From assembly GCA_903921205.1 (NCBI GenBank), contig CAIXPF010000197.1, forward strand, positions 1 through 41,536: a stretch of 41,536 bases of DNA. The letters are read 5' to 3'. A program made the position numbers and the translations under genes. Shown here piece by piece: positions 33,401 through 41,143 of this stretch; positions within the stretch are counted from its first letter, which is position 1; every line of letters starts with the position of its first letter. A model generated the notes under the pieces. That model was not told the origin of the DNA, did no database searches, and saw only the letters and a program-made list of their open reading frames with translations. Origin of the DNA: an uncultured Acidimicrobiia bacterium. GTDB taxonomy: Bacteria; Actinomycetota; Acidimicrobiia; Acidimicrobiales; CAIXPF01.

Positions 33401-36400
33401 CTCGGGATCGAGGCCAAGTTCAACTCGAGCCCGACGCAGCGCTTCAGCGGCCATGGCCTGGTGTTCCAGGCAGATGCCAACAACCTGATCCGCTTCGGGG
33501 TCGAGAACACCGGCACGACGACGCGGGCGACGGCCACGGTCATGGTCAACGGCCAGGCGCAGATGCTGCAGGCCAAGTACCTCGAATCCGGTGTTCCGCA
33601 GTACCTGCGGGTGCTCCGTACCGGGAACTCGTGGGTGTTCGGTCGCTCCTTCGACGGCGTCAACTGGATCAGCCTGCCGCCGGTGACCTTCTCCCTGGTG
33701 GTGAGCACCGCCGGCGTCTATGCGCTGTCCCACGGCACCCCCGGCCCGGCCTACACCGCGTCGCTCGACTACATCGAGAACTACGCCCAGGCGCCCATCG
33801 TCGATGACGCACCGAAGATGAGCAATGTCGTCATCACGCCGAAGGCCCACCGGGCCGTGGTCTCGTGGACCACCAACGTGCCGGCCACGACCACGGTGCG
33901 GCACGGCTCGTCGGCGCTCGTCACGAAGAGCGCCGAGGACGTCACGCCAACGACCAACCACCAGGCCACGGTGGACTTCCTGGCCTGCAACACGCCCTAC
34001 TACCTCCAGCCGGTCTCCGCGGCGGGCGGGGTGACGACGGAGGGCACGGTCACCCTGTTCACCACGACGGCGTGTCCCGAGGCGTTCTCCGACGATTTCT
34101 CGGGGCCGGTGGCCGATCCACGATGGACGAGCGTCGACCCGCTCGGCGACACCATGACCGCCCGTACCGGGACGAACGCCCTGTTCTCGATCCCGGCGGC
34201 GGTCGATCACAACCTCTACGCCGGCGCCAACCGGGCCCCGCGTCTGCGCCAGGACGGTCCCGAGGGGGACTTCTCCGTCGAGGCCAAGTTCGATTCGGTG
34301 CTCACCGCCCGCTACCAGATGCAGGGCATCGCCGTGGAGCAGGATGCCGACTCGTTCCTGCGGGTGGAGATCCACCACGACGGCACGGGTCCCAAGGCCT
34401 ATGTCGTCGCCGTGATCGACGGGTTGGCCACCACGCTGCTCAACCCGGTGACCTTGCCGGCGAGCACCTCGCACCATCTGCGCCTCGCCCGTGTCGGCAA
34501 CGCCTGGACCGTGCGCCACTCGGTGAACGGCACCACGTGGAACACCGTCGGCACCTTCGACCTGTCGTTGCGTTCGACCTACCTGTCCCCGTACATCGGC
34601 ACCACGTCCACCGGTGGTGCGTCGACGCCGGCGTTCGTGGGGTCGATCGACTACTTCTTCAACACGGCGACCCCGATCGTGCCGGAGGACGGCGGTGCCG
34701 GCCCGGACACCACTGCGCCGGTCATGAGCAGCATCGTCGCCACCAGCAACCCGGCCAATCCCCAGGAGGTGACGGTCACCTGGACCTCGAACGAGCTCGC
34801 CTCGAGCCGGGTCGAGTGGGGTCTGACGACCGCCTACAGCCTGCCGGTGGTGACCGACAACACCGCCGTGCTCGCCCACAGCGCCAAGCTGTCGCCGATC
34901 TCCTGCGGCAAGACCTACAACTTCCGGGTCGTCGGCAACGACGCCGCCGCCAATACGGGTGCGAGCGCGAACCAGACCTTCGTCGGCCCGGCATGTCCGG
35001 CCGGGCCCGTGTCCGACGACTTCAGCTCGGCGACGCTCAACCAGCGCTGGCTGGTGGTGGACAAGGTCGGCGACGGCACGGTCACCCAGTCCGGTGGCCT
35101 GCTCAAGCTGAAGGTGCCGGCGGCGTCCCGCCACGATCTGGCCCCGACCAACAGCAAGGCGCTCCGGGTCGTCGAGGCGATCCCCAACGCCGACCTCTCC
35201 GTCGAGGTGGGTTTCGAGTCGGTCGTCAACCTGCCGACCCAGATCCAGGGTCTGATGTTCGAGGCCGACAACGGGAACACGGTCCGCTTCGACCTGTCCT
35301 CGACGGGGACCGAGACCAAGGCCTACGTCGGACGTCTGAACGCCAGTGGTCTGACGCAGCTGGCCTATGTCACGGTGCCGGGCTCGTCGGCGAGCCAGTT
35401 GCGGGTGTCCCGGGTCGGTTCGGTGTGGACGTTCCGGCATTCCACCGACGGCACCACCTACACCACGATCTACAGCGGTGACCTCGGTGCCTTCGCCCCG
35501 TCCCGGGTGGGTCCCTTCGCCGGCAACGCCAACGCGGTGCTCGGTTCCGTCCCGCCGCACACCGCGGTGGTGGACTACTTCTTCAACTCGGCGTCACCCA
35601 TCGTGCCCGAGGACGGTGGCGCCGTCGGCGCCCCCGAGTTCGAGCTGTTCAGCGGCTCGTCGATGAACTTCGGCACGGTCGGCCTGACCCAGCCTGACAT
35701 CAACATCATCGGCCGGGTGACCGACCCCGACGGGGTGTCGTCGCTGACCTACAGCCTCAACGGGGCTGCGCCGGTCGCCATGGGCGTCGGGCCCGACAGC
35801 CGGCGTCTGACCACGCCCGGCGAGTTCAACGCCGCCATCCCGGCTGCGGGTCTGCAGGCCGGCCTGAACACGGTGACCCTGCGGGCGGTGGATGCGTACT
35901 CGCACGCGGCGACGACGACGGTCGAGGTGAACTGGACGCCGGGCAACACGTGGCCGATCCCGTACAGCGTCGACTGGTCCAACACCACGAACCTGCTCGA
36001 CGTGGTACAGCCGATCGACGGCCAGTGGGCCATCGAGGGCGACACGGTGCACAACACCGAGGTCGGTTACGACCGCATCCTGACCCTCGGCGACGACACC
36101 TGGAAGTCCTTCGAGGTCACCGTGCCGATCACGGTCAACTCGGTCGATCCGGCCGGCAACGCCCCGCCCAACGGTGGACCGGCCATCGGCTTCATCCCTC
36201 ACTGGAAGGGCCACGTCGACGCCGACTTCAGCCAGCCCCACTGGGGTTTCGCCGGCCAGCTCGGCGGGTGTGTCTGGTATCGCTACAAGGCCGACGGCAT
36301 CAGCGAACGCTTCGAGATCCGCGACTCACAGGCGGTGCTGACCGCACAGGACCTCAGCGGCAAGACGCTGACGGCAGGGGTCACCTACCTGTTCAAGATG

Positions 36401-38719
36401 CGGGCCGAGTCCACGGTCGGCAACGGTCCGCTCTATCAGCTGAAGGTCTGGCCGGCGAGCGATCCCGAGCCGACGCGTTGGGACGTGACCAGCCAGCTGC
36501 CGCCGGGTGGGCCCGATTCGGGCTCCCTGGTCCTGGTGGCGCATTACGTCGACGCCAGCTTCGGTGACATCTCCGTGACCAAGCTGACCGCGGCCACGCC
36601 GACCATCAGCCCCGCCGGTGGCACCTTCGCCGGTCTGTCCAAGGTCACGCTGACCGCCGAGACCCCGGGTTCGGAGATTCGTTACACGCTCGATGGTTCC
36701 GCTCCCGGGCCGGATTCGATGCTGTACACCGAGCCGTTCTTCCTGTCCCAGTCCACGGTGGTGCGGTCCAAGGCGTTCAAGGTCGGCAACGAGCCGAGCG
36801 CCGAGCGTCAGGCCACCTTCACCATCACCGCTGCACCGAACCGGGTGACGGACTCCTTGCGGGCCCTGTACCAGTTCAACGAGGGCGCCGGGACGACGGC
36901 GTACGACAGCTCCGGGGTGAGCCCGGCCGCGAACCTGCGGATCGAGTCCGGCTCGGTGAGCTGGCTGCCCTCGGGGGCGTTGCGGGTGAACTCGCCCTCG
37001 GTCATCCGTACCGCCGGGGATGTCGGCAAGATCAGCTCGGCCGTCGCCACCAGCGGGGCCTACAGCTTCGAGGCCTGGGTCGAGCCCAAGGACCTCACGC
37101 AGGGCCCTGGTGCCCTGGTCGGCATCGGTCCGATCTCCGGGACCGAGCGCAATGCGTCGCTCGCCCAGAACGGTGTCGACTACCGATCGGTGCTGCGGAC
37201 CGGGATGACCGGGGTCAACGGGTCCGCGCAGAGCGCGCTGGCTGCGGTGCAGCAGTCGTTGCACCACGTGGTGTTCACCCGGGACGGCTCGGGCAACACC
37301 AAGATGTGGATCGATGGTGTGCAGGTGGCCGGCGGCACCCAACGCGGGGTGCTGACCAACTGGAGCACGGCGTTCCGGCTCGGGGTGGCCGGCATCCCGA
37401 ACGGTACGGAATCGTGGCTGGGTGACCTCTATCTCATGGCGGTGTACAGCCGACCGCTCACCCAGTCGCAGGTGCTGCAGAACTTCCGGGCCGGGCCCTT
37501 CCCGCCGGTGGCCAACACCGCACCGGTGGTGGATGCCGGGCCGGCCGTGTCGATCCCGGTCGGCCAGAACGTGCTGCTCGACGCCACGGTGAACGACGAC
37601 GGCTTCCCCAAGCCGCCGAACGCCACGTCCGTCACCTGGTCGAAGGTGTCGGGCCCGGGCACGGTGACCTTCGTGTCGCCGAACGCTGTGGACACGCAGG
37701 CCTCCTTCTCGGCGGCCGGCTCCTACGTGCTGCGGCTCACGGCCTCGGACGGGGCGCTGAGCAGCTCCGACACCGTCGCTGTCACGGCCACTGCAGCCAT
37801 CACGACCGTTCCGAGCCCGGTCATCACGCCGGCTGCGGGCACGTACTACGGCTCCGTCGCCGTGACGATCTCCAACAGCCTCAGCGGCGCGGAGATCCGC
37901 TACACGACCGACGGGTCGGCGGTGACCGACGCCTCGCCGCTGTACACCGCGCCGATCACCCTCACCACCTCGGCGGCGGTACGGGCGAAGGCCTACAAGA
38001 GCGGGCTCACCGAGTCGGCGCAGGTCAGCGCGGCGTACACGATCGCGGCGGTGCCGCCCCGGGTCACCGACGGCCTGGTGGCGTTCTACGACCTCGACGA
38101 GGGCACGGGGTCGACCATCAAGGACACGTCGGGGGTGGGGACGGCGCTCGATCTGACGGTGGCCGACCCGACCCGTACCTCGTGGGTCGCCGGCGGCCTC
38201 CGGTTCGACCAGGCCACCGTCGCCCTGTCGCCCGGCAGCGGTGCGAAGGTGACCGATGCGGTCAAGGCGTCGGGTGCGATGACCATCGAGGCATGGGTGA
38301 CCCCGGCGAACGTCACGCAGAGCGGCCCGGCGATGATCGTCAGCATGGCGGGCACCTCGGCCAGGAACTGGGCGCTGGGCCAGAACGGCTCGAGCTACTC
38401 GACCAAGTTCCGGACCAGTACCACGACGGCCGACGGCGAGGTGGCCACGGCCACCGCCGGCGCCGCCGCCACGCGCCAGCACGTCGTCTACACCCGGGAT
38501 GCAGCCGGTGCCGTGCGCGTCTACGTCAACGGTTCCCTGGTCACGTCGCGGGCCCTGGCCGGCAACCTGTCGAGCTGGGTGTCGACGCAACGGCTCTCCT
38601 TCGGCGCCGATCGTGACGGGACGAAGCCGTGGCTGGGAACGATCTTCACGGTCGGCATCTACAGCCGTGCCCTTTCGGCGACCGAGGTCGGTCAGAACTT
38701 TGCCGCTGGTGAGGCCTGA
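30413..38719 (+). CDS. Giant modular exported protein with Ig, DUF2341-like, concanavalin/LamG, fn3 and chitobiase-C-like modules
   Basis: This protein has 2768 residues. An export signal or membrane segment spans about 17-36. Reading on: an N-terminal beta region, an Ig-like domain (about 452-536, WRKNGVAIPGAT), a DUF2341-like module (from 544, WWNAGWDFRVPV), and then three copies of a concanavalin-like module starting DDFS (937, 1227, 1536). Two fn3-like domains separate these copies (about 1130-1220 and 1430-1533). Next are a beta domain, a fourth jelly-roll (1846-2059), a chitobiase/beta-hexosaminidase C-like domain (2061-2139), LamG (2143-2363), PKD/Ig (2368-2461), a second chitobiase-C-like domain (2466-2544) and a final LamG (2546-2768). 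No LPXTG sorting signal or C-terminal anchor is seen. No catalytic domain is recognised, so adhesion to, or organisation of, the extracellular glycan is the likeliest role. Confidence 0.85.
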   Translation: MATFATRRSALLRHLGMAGLVLAVLSLSLITAAVKSEPAGAGIYFNDVEYTYKEYWASHASFTAGCGEHAVSGSSWYVEPLNCAKSITLTIPDNVQGAIAAVLYVDLWRNGTARSARLNINNGPEIRPERGSQDSRDPYTTPIPLTQLRQGANTITLQETTGAYHLHDLMVRVYYSPTQPLIAGPGSDVTPPSGSLDLISAGGTNRTPAEGGTLNVDNNQITLSASANDAAYVEFHGYYDGFDEDNDGQTRDWHNFTRNNWGPGGTLAKATGATIGHIGTDSVAPYQVTWNLPEVKNQPGVKFKVRIVDSAGNVREAPGGVSAPFTLARSYLVENYTIPNFDDAGMFFNGTAPQLATRAITLPSDLSNVSRAYLLGNFWGNPGISLNDNTYFRAFTNSEDTWQTSKRELAVSQLKPGVNTIRYSFVPPGFGQLIEKPGPMVVIHRTAPAGSPAITTQPVATVVSQGRQATFTATASGAPDLAYQWRKNGVAIPGATDLSYTTPPLQPADSGSAYSVVVTNGLGSATSSAAKATVLPTGVATGPWWNAGWDFRVPVTVSPGDTARTNKMVEVLLNFTELMRTAGSGGPSFDPNSVRVVEVDGSGNVIDADVARQVDPAEGYDAATNAKANVIFLMTGTTNPETSRTYHIYFDKTSKNIPAPTVAPLVTVTDNVVDRGFPAYQFNGQGSTWVYHKEGGGFAKLLDAQGLDWIDWTPATGAAGDYRGVPNAVMPGNGGFFHPGRAGAGTSRIVSSGPLKITIETESSDKLWVARWEVYPTYATFSMVRAAKLFWFLYEAVPGGTLDFNGNDVVVRSDGVSVNMDGTWHTDLPGQEWAYVGDKAKGRSFYVAHHQDEGSVESYWLLQNQMPVLGFGRGGNALNESFLDPTVNGQPQTFTVGLVDSTDFSVAGNGIRAAYRPLVLQTGGAEFNGVFTGLRSDDFSSGSLNPMWTVYDPAGDTAVSTTGTDVQLAIPGVGTHDLWTGRNKAPRLLQAVSNGDLGIEAKFNSSPTQRFSGHGLVFQADANNLIRFGVENTGTTTRATATVMVNGQAQMLQAKYLESGVPQYLRVLRTGNSWVFGRSFDGVNWISLPPVTFSLVVSTAGVYALSHGTPGPAYTASLDYIENYAQAPIVDDAPKMSNVVITPKAHRAVVSWTTNVPATTTVRHGSSALVTKSAEDVTPTTNHQATVDFLACNTPYYLQPVSAAGGVTTEGTVTLFTTTACPEAFSDDFSGPVADPRWTSVDPLGDTMTARTGTNALFSIPAAVDHNLYAGANRAPRLRQDGPEGDFSVEAKFDSVLTARYQMQGIAVEQDADSFLRVEIHHDGTGPKAYVVAVIDGLATTLLNPVTLPASTSHHLRLARVGNAWTVRHSVNGTTWNTVGTFDLSLRSTYLSPYIGTTSTGGASTPAFVGSIDYFFNTATPIVPEDGGAGPDTTAPVMSSIVATSNPANPQEVTVTWTSNELASSRVEWGLTTAYSLPVVTDNTAVLAHSAKLSPISCGKTYNFRVVGNDAAANTGASANQTFVGPACPAGPVSDDFSSATLNQRWLVVDKVGDGTVTQSGGLLKLKVPAASRHDLAPTNSKALRVVEAIPNADLSVEVGFESVVNLPTQIQGLMFEADNGNTVRFDLSSTGTETKAYVGRLNASGLTQLAYVTVPGSSASQLRVSRVGSVWTFRHSTDGTTYTTIYSGDLGAFAPSRVGPFAGNANAVLGSVPPHTAVVDYFFNSASPIVPEDGGAVGAPEFELFSGSSMNFGTVGLTQPDINIIGRVTDPDGVSSLTYSLNGAAPVAMGVGPDSRRLTTPGEFNAAIPAAGLQAGLNTVTLRAVDAYSHAATTTVEVNWTPGNTWPIPYSVDWSNTTNLLDVVQPIDGQWAIEGDTVHNTEVGYDRILTLGDDTWKSFEVTVPITVNSVDPAGNAPPNGGPAIGFIPHWKGHVDADFSQPHWGFAGQLGGCVWYRYKADGISERFEIRDSQAVLTAQDLSGKTLTAGVTYLFKMRAESTVGNGPLYQLKVWPASDPEPTRWDVTSQLPPGGPDSGSLVLVAHYVDASFGDISVTKLTAATPTISPAGGTFAGLSKVTLTAETPGSEIRYTLDGSAPGPDSMLYTEPFFLSQSTVVRSKAFKVGNEPSAERQATFTITAAPNRVTDSLRALYQFNEGAGTTAYDSSGVSPAANLRIESGSVSWLPSGALRVNSPSVIRTAGDVGKISSAVATSGAYSFEAWVEPKDLTQGPGALVGIGPISGTERNASLAQNGVDYRSVLRTGMTGVNGSAQSALAAVQQSLHHVVFTRDGSGNTKMWIDGVQVAGGTQRGVLTNWSTAFRLGVAGIPNGTESWLGDLYLMAVYSRPLTQSQVLQNFRAGPFPPVANTAPVVDAGPAVSIPVGQNVLLDATVNDDGFPKPPNATSVTWSKVSGPGTVTFVSPNAVDTQASFSAAGSYVLRLTASDGALSSSDTVAVTATAAITTVPSPVITPAAGTYYGSVAVTISNSLSGAEIRYTTDGSAVTDASPLYTAPITLTTSAAVRAKAYKSGLTESAQVSAAYTIAAVPPRVTDGLVAFYDLDEGTGSTIKDTSGVGTALDLTVADPTRTSWVAGGLRFDQATVALSPGSGAKVTDAVKASGAMTIEAWVTPANVTQSGPAMIVSMAGTSARNWALGQNGSSYSTKFRTSTTTADGEVATATAGAAATRQHVVYTRDAAGAVRVYVNGSLVTSRALAGNLSSWVSTQRLSFGADRDGTKPWLGTIFTVGIYSRALSATEVGQNFAAGEA
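33221..35620 (+). repeat. Triplicated concanavalin-like/fn3 module inside the giant gene
   Basis: Units start near 33221, 34091 and 35020. Each begins DDFS, continues with a W-T/L-V strand, a D-P/K-x-GDxxx strand and a RAPRLxQ/KALRVVE strand, and closes with SxDYxxNxAxPIV (the second and third with IVPEDGG). Fn3-like domains lie between them. The DNA has diverged, so recombination between copies is not obvious. Confidence 0.75.
36595..38719 (+). repeat. Duplicated chitobiase-C-like plus LamG pair in the giant gene
   Basis: The pair at about 36595-37500 recurs at about 37810-38719. Shared marks are TISPAGGTF versus VITPAAGTY, EIRYTLDGSAP versus EIRYTTDGSAV, ALYQFNEGAGTTAYDSSGV versus AFYDLDEGTGSTIKDTSGV, and MAVYSRPLTQSQVLQNFRAG versus VGIYSRALSATEVGQNFAAG. 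A PKD-like domain lies between them. Confidence 0.8.
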
Positions 38720-38805
38720 CGGCACCGGTGACCCGCAGCCCGGTCCGATCGGACCGAGCTGTGCGGCCACGTGTGTCGGGGGACGACCCGGGGCGCCATC
38801 CGAAC

Positions 38806-40296
38806 ATGCAATCCAGAGAGTGGGACATCGTGGACGTTGCGGAACTTCGCTACCTCCTGAGGCGCTACGCGCCGATCGGCATCGCCACGTTCGCCGTGTG
38901 CATGCTCTTGGGTATGGCCGCGGCCTATGTGCCGGCGCGGAGCTACGTGACGCACGCGACGGTCACGATCGAACCGGGTGGTCCATCCGGGCCGACCACG
39001 CCCACCACGGCCTCGGTGAGCCAGGTGAACTTCGCCCTGCCGGCGTTGCAGGAGCGGGCGTCGGCCCAGACCCTGAAGACCGCTGCGGCGGAGGACGTCC
39101 CGGAGGAGTTGCGGGATGAACCGGTGCGGGTCTCGGCGGTCGTGGAGACCAGCGTGCTCAAGATCACCGGTACCGGCCACTCGCCGGAAGCCGTGGCCGC
39201 CTATGTGAACGCCATGGCGCAGCGGCTCACCAAGGGGACCGACCCCCTCGGGGTCGTGCGGTTGACGGTCCTCGACCTCGCGGTGGTACCGACGAAGGCG
39301 GTGTCGCCCAAGGCCTCGCCGATCCTGTTCGCCGCGGCGGTCTTCGGCCTGATCAGCGCGGTGTTCGTTTGTCTGCTCCTGCGCCAGCTGCGTTCCGCGT
39401 CCGACCCCGAGACCCTCGTCCGTGAGCGATTCGGCGCCCCGGTGCTCGGGGAGATCCCGCGTCTGGGCACGCTGCGCAACGGTCGCGGCGTGGTCGTGTC
39501 CCTGCTCGATGCCGGTACGCCGCCGGAGCTGCGGACCGCGTTCGAGCAGGTGCGGACCAACCTCGAGATCCGTCTGGCCCAGCTGCACGGCACAGGCCTG
39601 GCGGTGGTCGCCGCCGATGCCGGCGTCGGATGTTCGACGGTGGCTGCCGGTCTGGGCTACTCGCTCGCCTCGGTGGGTCGCGAGGTGGTCCTGATCGAGT
39701 CCGATCTCCGGGTCCCGAGCCTGGCCAAGGTGTTCGGGGTGCCCGACGACCGTGGGCTCGGGGCCATGGCGGCGGAGGGTGCATCGGCCAGGCCGCTGGC
39801 CACGCAGTACGACGGTCTGCGGGTGTTGACCGCCGGCGAGTTGTCCGGTCGTGCGGCCGATGTGGTCAGCGCCAGCCTTCCCCGCGCCGTCGAGGAGTTG
39901 CGCGACGACGCTCGGCTGCTGGTGATCGACACGCCCCCGCAACGGGAGGCGCCCGAGGCGGCGTTGGCTGCGGCGTTGGCCGGTGCGGTGGTTCTGGTGA
40001 TCGGTCCGAAGCCGGTCGACCAGCTCGACGCGGCGGCCACGATCCGTCGACTGGAGGAGGCCGGCGTGGTCCTGCTCGGCGTGGTGGTCAACGGCGTGTC
40101 GATGCGCCGGTTCCGGCGCAATCACCGTGGGCGTCGCCCCGAGACGGCGCGGAGCTCGGTGTCGGTGGAGGAACTCGAGCGACGCCTCGCCGACGTCATC
40201 GAGGTCACCGACGGCACCGCGGACGACGATGGTGATTCGAGCGACGACGGCGGCGCCGAGCCGACCAACCTGACCGGGTTGACCCGCCGCCGCTGA
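38806..40296 (+). CDS. Wzz/BY-kinase homologue with degenerate kinase motifs (pseudokinase candidate)
   Basis: This 496-residue protein has the Wzz plus P-loop layout: VAELRYLLRRYAP, a first membrane helix (about 25-45), an extracytoplasmic segment, a second helix near 165-190 and a cytoplasmic MinD/BY-kinase-like domain. The nucleotide site is altered. Walker A reads ADAGVGCST with Cys276 in place of the essential lysine (codon TGT at 39631), and Walker A' reads LIESDLRVP with Glu298 for the first Asp. Walker B VIDTPP (D375) remains. The acidic C-terminal tail has no tyrosine. It is probably not an active tyrosine kinase but may still regulate chain length or the active kinase at 1960-3912. 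A GTG at 38830 is an equally good start and would begin right at VDVAELRYLL. A 14-bp-stem hairpin lies downstream. Confidence 0.88.
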   Translation: MQSREWDIVDVAELRYLLRRYAPIGIATFAVCMLLGMAAAYVPARSYVTHATVTIEPGGPSGPTTPTTASVSQVNFALPALQERASAQTLKTAAAEDVPEELRDEPVRVSAVVETSVLKITGTGHSPEAVAAYVNAMAQRLTKGTDPLGVVRLTVLDLAVVPTKAVSPKASPILFAAAVFGLISAVFVCLLLRQLRSASDPETLVRERFGAPVLGEIPRLGTLRNGRGVVVSLLDAGTPPELRTAFEQVRTNLEIRLAQLHGTGLAVVAADAGVGCSTVAAGLGYSLASVGREVVLIESDLRVPSLAKVFGVPDDRGLGAMAAEGASARPLATQYDGLRVLTAGELSGRAADVVSASLPRAVEELRDDARLLVIDTPPQREAPEAALAAALAGAVVLVIGPKPVDQLDAAATIRRLEEAGVVLLGVVVNGVSMRRFRRNHRGRRPETARSSVSVEELERRLADVIEVTDGTADDDGDSSDDGGAEPTNLTGLTRRR

Positions 40297-40360
40297 CACG
40301 CGTCGGTCCGGCGTCGTGACGGCGCGAGTGCCGGCACCGCAGCGTCGCTCGCTGATCGCC

Positions 40361-40391
40361 ACGAGCACCGGCCGGCTCGGCCGGTGCTCGT
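40361..40391 (+). terminator. Hairpin after the second Wzz/BY-kinase gene
   Basis: Perfect 14-bp arms ACGAGCACCGGCCG / CGGCCGGTGCTCGT enclose a GCT loop, 65 bp after the stop. No T-tract follows. It separates the polysaccharide locus from the Rrf2 gene. The remaining bases of the 291-bp gap show only the candidate Rrf2 promoter. Confidence 0.7.
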
Positions 40392-40574
40392 CGCGTCCGG
40401 CGGCCGAAGCGCTGTGGTGTCGGGTCCACGGGTATCGCTCGCATGATCTACCGGCCGGTTGGGTCCGTCGGGATCACCGCCACGCCGGGCGGGCGTGGCC
40501 TGGTGGATGCCGGCGCCAGGCCCCTGGGCGCGCCGTCCGGCTCGATGGTGCCGGGGCGCGGTCCCGGGTCGTGG

Positions 40575-40587
40575 CAGGATGCACGCC
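40575..40587 (+). promoter_or_regulatory. Possible leaderless promoter of the Rrf2 gene
   Basis: CAGGAT (40575-40580) lies exactly 7 bp before the ATG at 40588 with no ribosome-binding site. This is the same geometry as at cysC and GT4b, but with a weaker -10. Confidence 0.4.
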
Positions 40588-41046
40588 ATGCAGGTGACGG
40601 CGCGGGTCGACTATGCGGTGCGCGCGCTGCTCGAGCTCGCTGCTCGGCCCGGTCAACGCCTGACCCGGGACGAGATCGCCGAGGCCCAGGACATTCCCCG
40701 TCGGTATCTCGAGGTGGTGCTGAGCCAGCTGCGTATCACCGGTCTGGTCACGGGACAGCGTGGCGCCTCGGGTGGCTACACCCTGGGCCGGCCCGCCTCG
40801 CAGATCTCGGTGGCCGAGGTCACCCGGGCGGTCGACGGACCGCTGACGCTGGTCCAGGGGCAGCGCCCCGAGGACGTGTCGTACTCGGGCCCGAGCGCGC
40901 ACCTGCACGAGCTGTGGATCGGGTTGCGGGCGTCGCTGCGCGCGGTGCTCGAGTCGGTGACGATCGAGGACCTGCTCACCGGACGCCTTCCGGCGGCGGT
41001 GCAGGTCCTCGTCGATGATCCCGACGCCTGGGCCCCTCGCCGCTGA
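40588..41046 (+). CDS. Rrf2 family transcriptional regulator without Fe-S cysteines
   Basis: This 152-residue winged-helix protein shows all Rrf2 landmarks: VTARVDYAVRALLELA at the start, DEIAEAQDIPRRYLEVVLSQLRITGLV for the recognition region and RGASGGYTLGRPASQISVAEV for the wing. It contains no cysteine, so it cannot carry the Fe-S cluster of IscR, NsrR or RsrR. That leaves it in the CymR-like, cofactor-free part of the family. CymR controls cysteine and sulfur genes in Firmicutes. Placement beside a TSUP permease and a locus with high sulfate demand makes a sulfur-responsive role plausible, but this is inference. The ATG at 40588 fits the family length and a leaderless -10; the frame is open for 43 codons upstream without family sequence. 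Confidence 0.9.
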   Translation: MQVTARVDYAVRALLELAARPGQRLTRDEIAEAQDIPRRYLEVVLSQLRITGLVTGQRGASGGYTLGRPASQISVAEVTRAVDGPLTLVQGQRPEDVSYSGPSAHLHELWIGLRASLRAVLESVTIEDLLTGRLPAAVQVLVDDPDAWAPRR

Positions 41047-41143
41047 GCGGTGGGTGCGCGGCTGCCTGCGCTGATCGAGCACCGGCGCCGAATGCGGGGT
41101 CCGTGCCCGGCCGGTTGGCCGGTCGGCCCACCGTGGGGTCGGC

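Noticed and set aside
30191-35560. A very long open frame (about 1789 codons) on the minus strand opposite the giant surface protein
   Set aside because: Its product is dominated by Gly, Arg, Val, His and Asp without any recognisable domain or signal. Such frames arise opposite GC-rich genes, and the plus strand has clear modular homology throughout.
40588-41046. Rrf2 protein as IscR, NsrR or RsrR
   Set aside because: Those need conserved cysteines (or other ligands) for an Fe-S cluster, and this protein has no cysteine at all.
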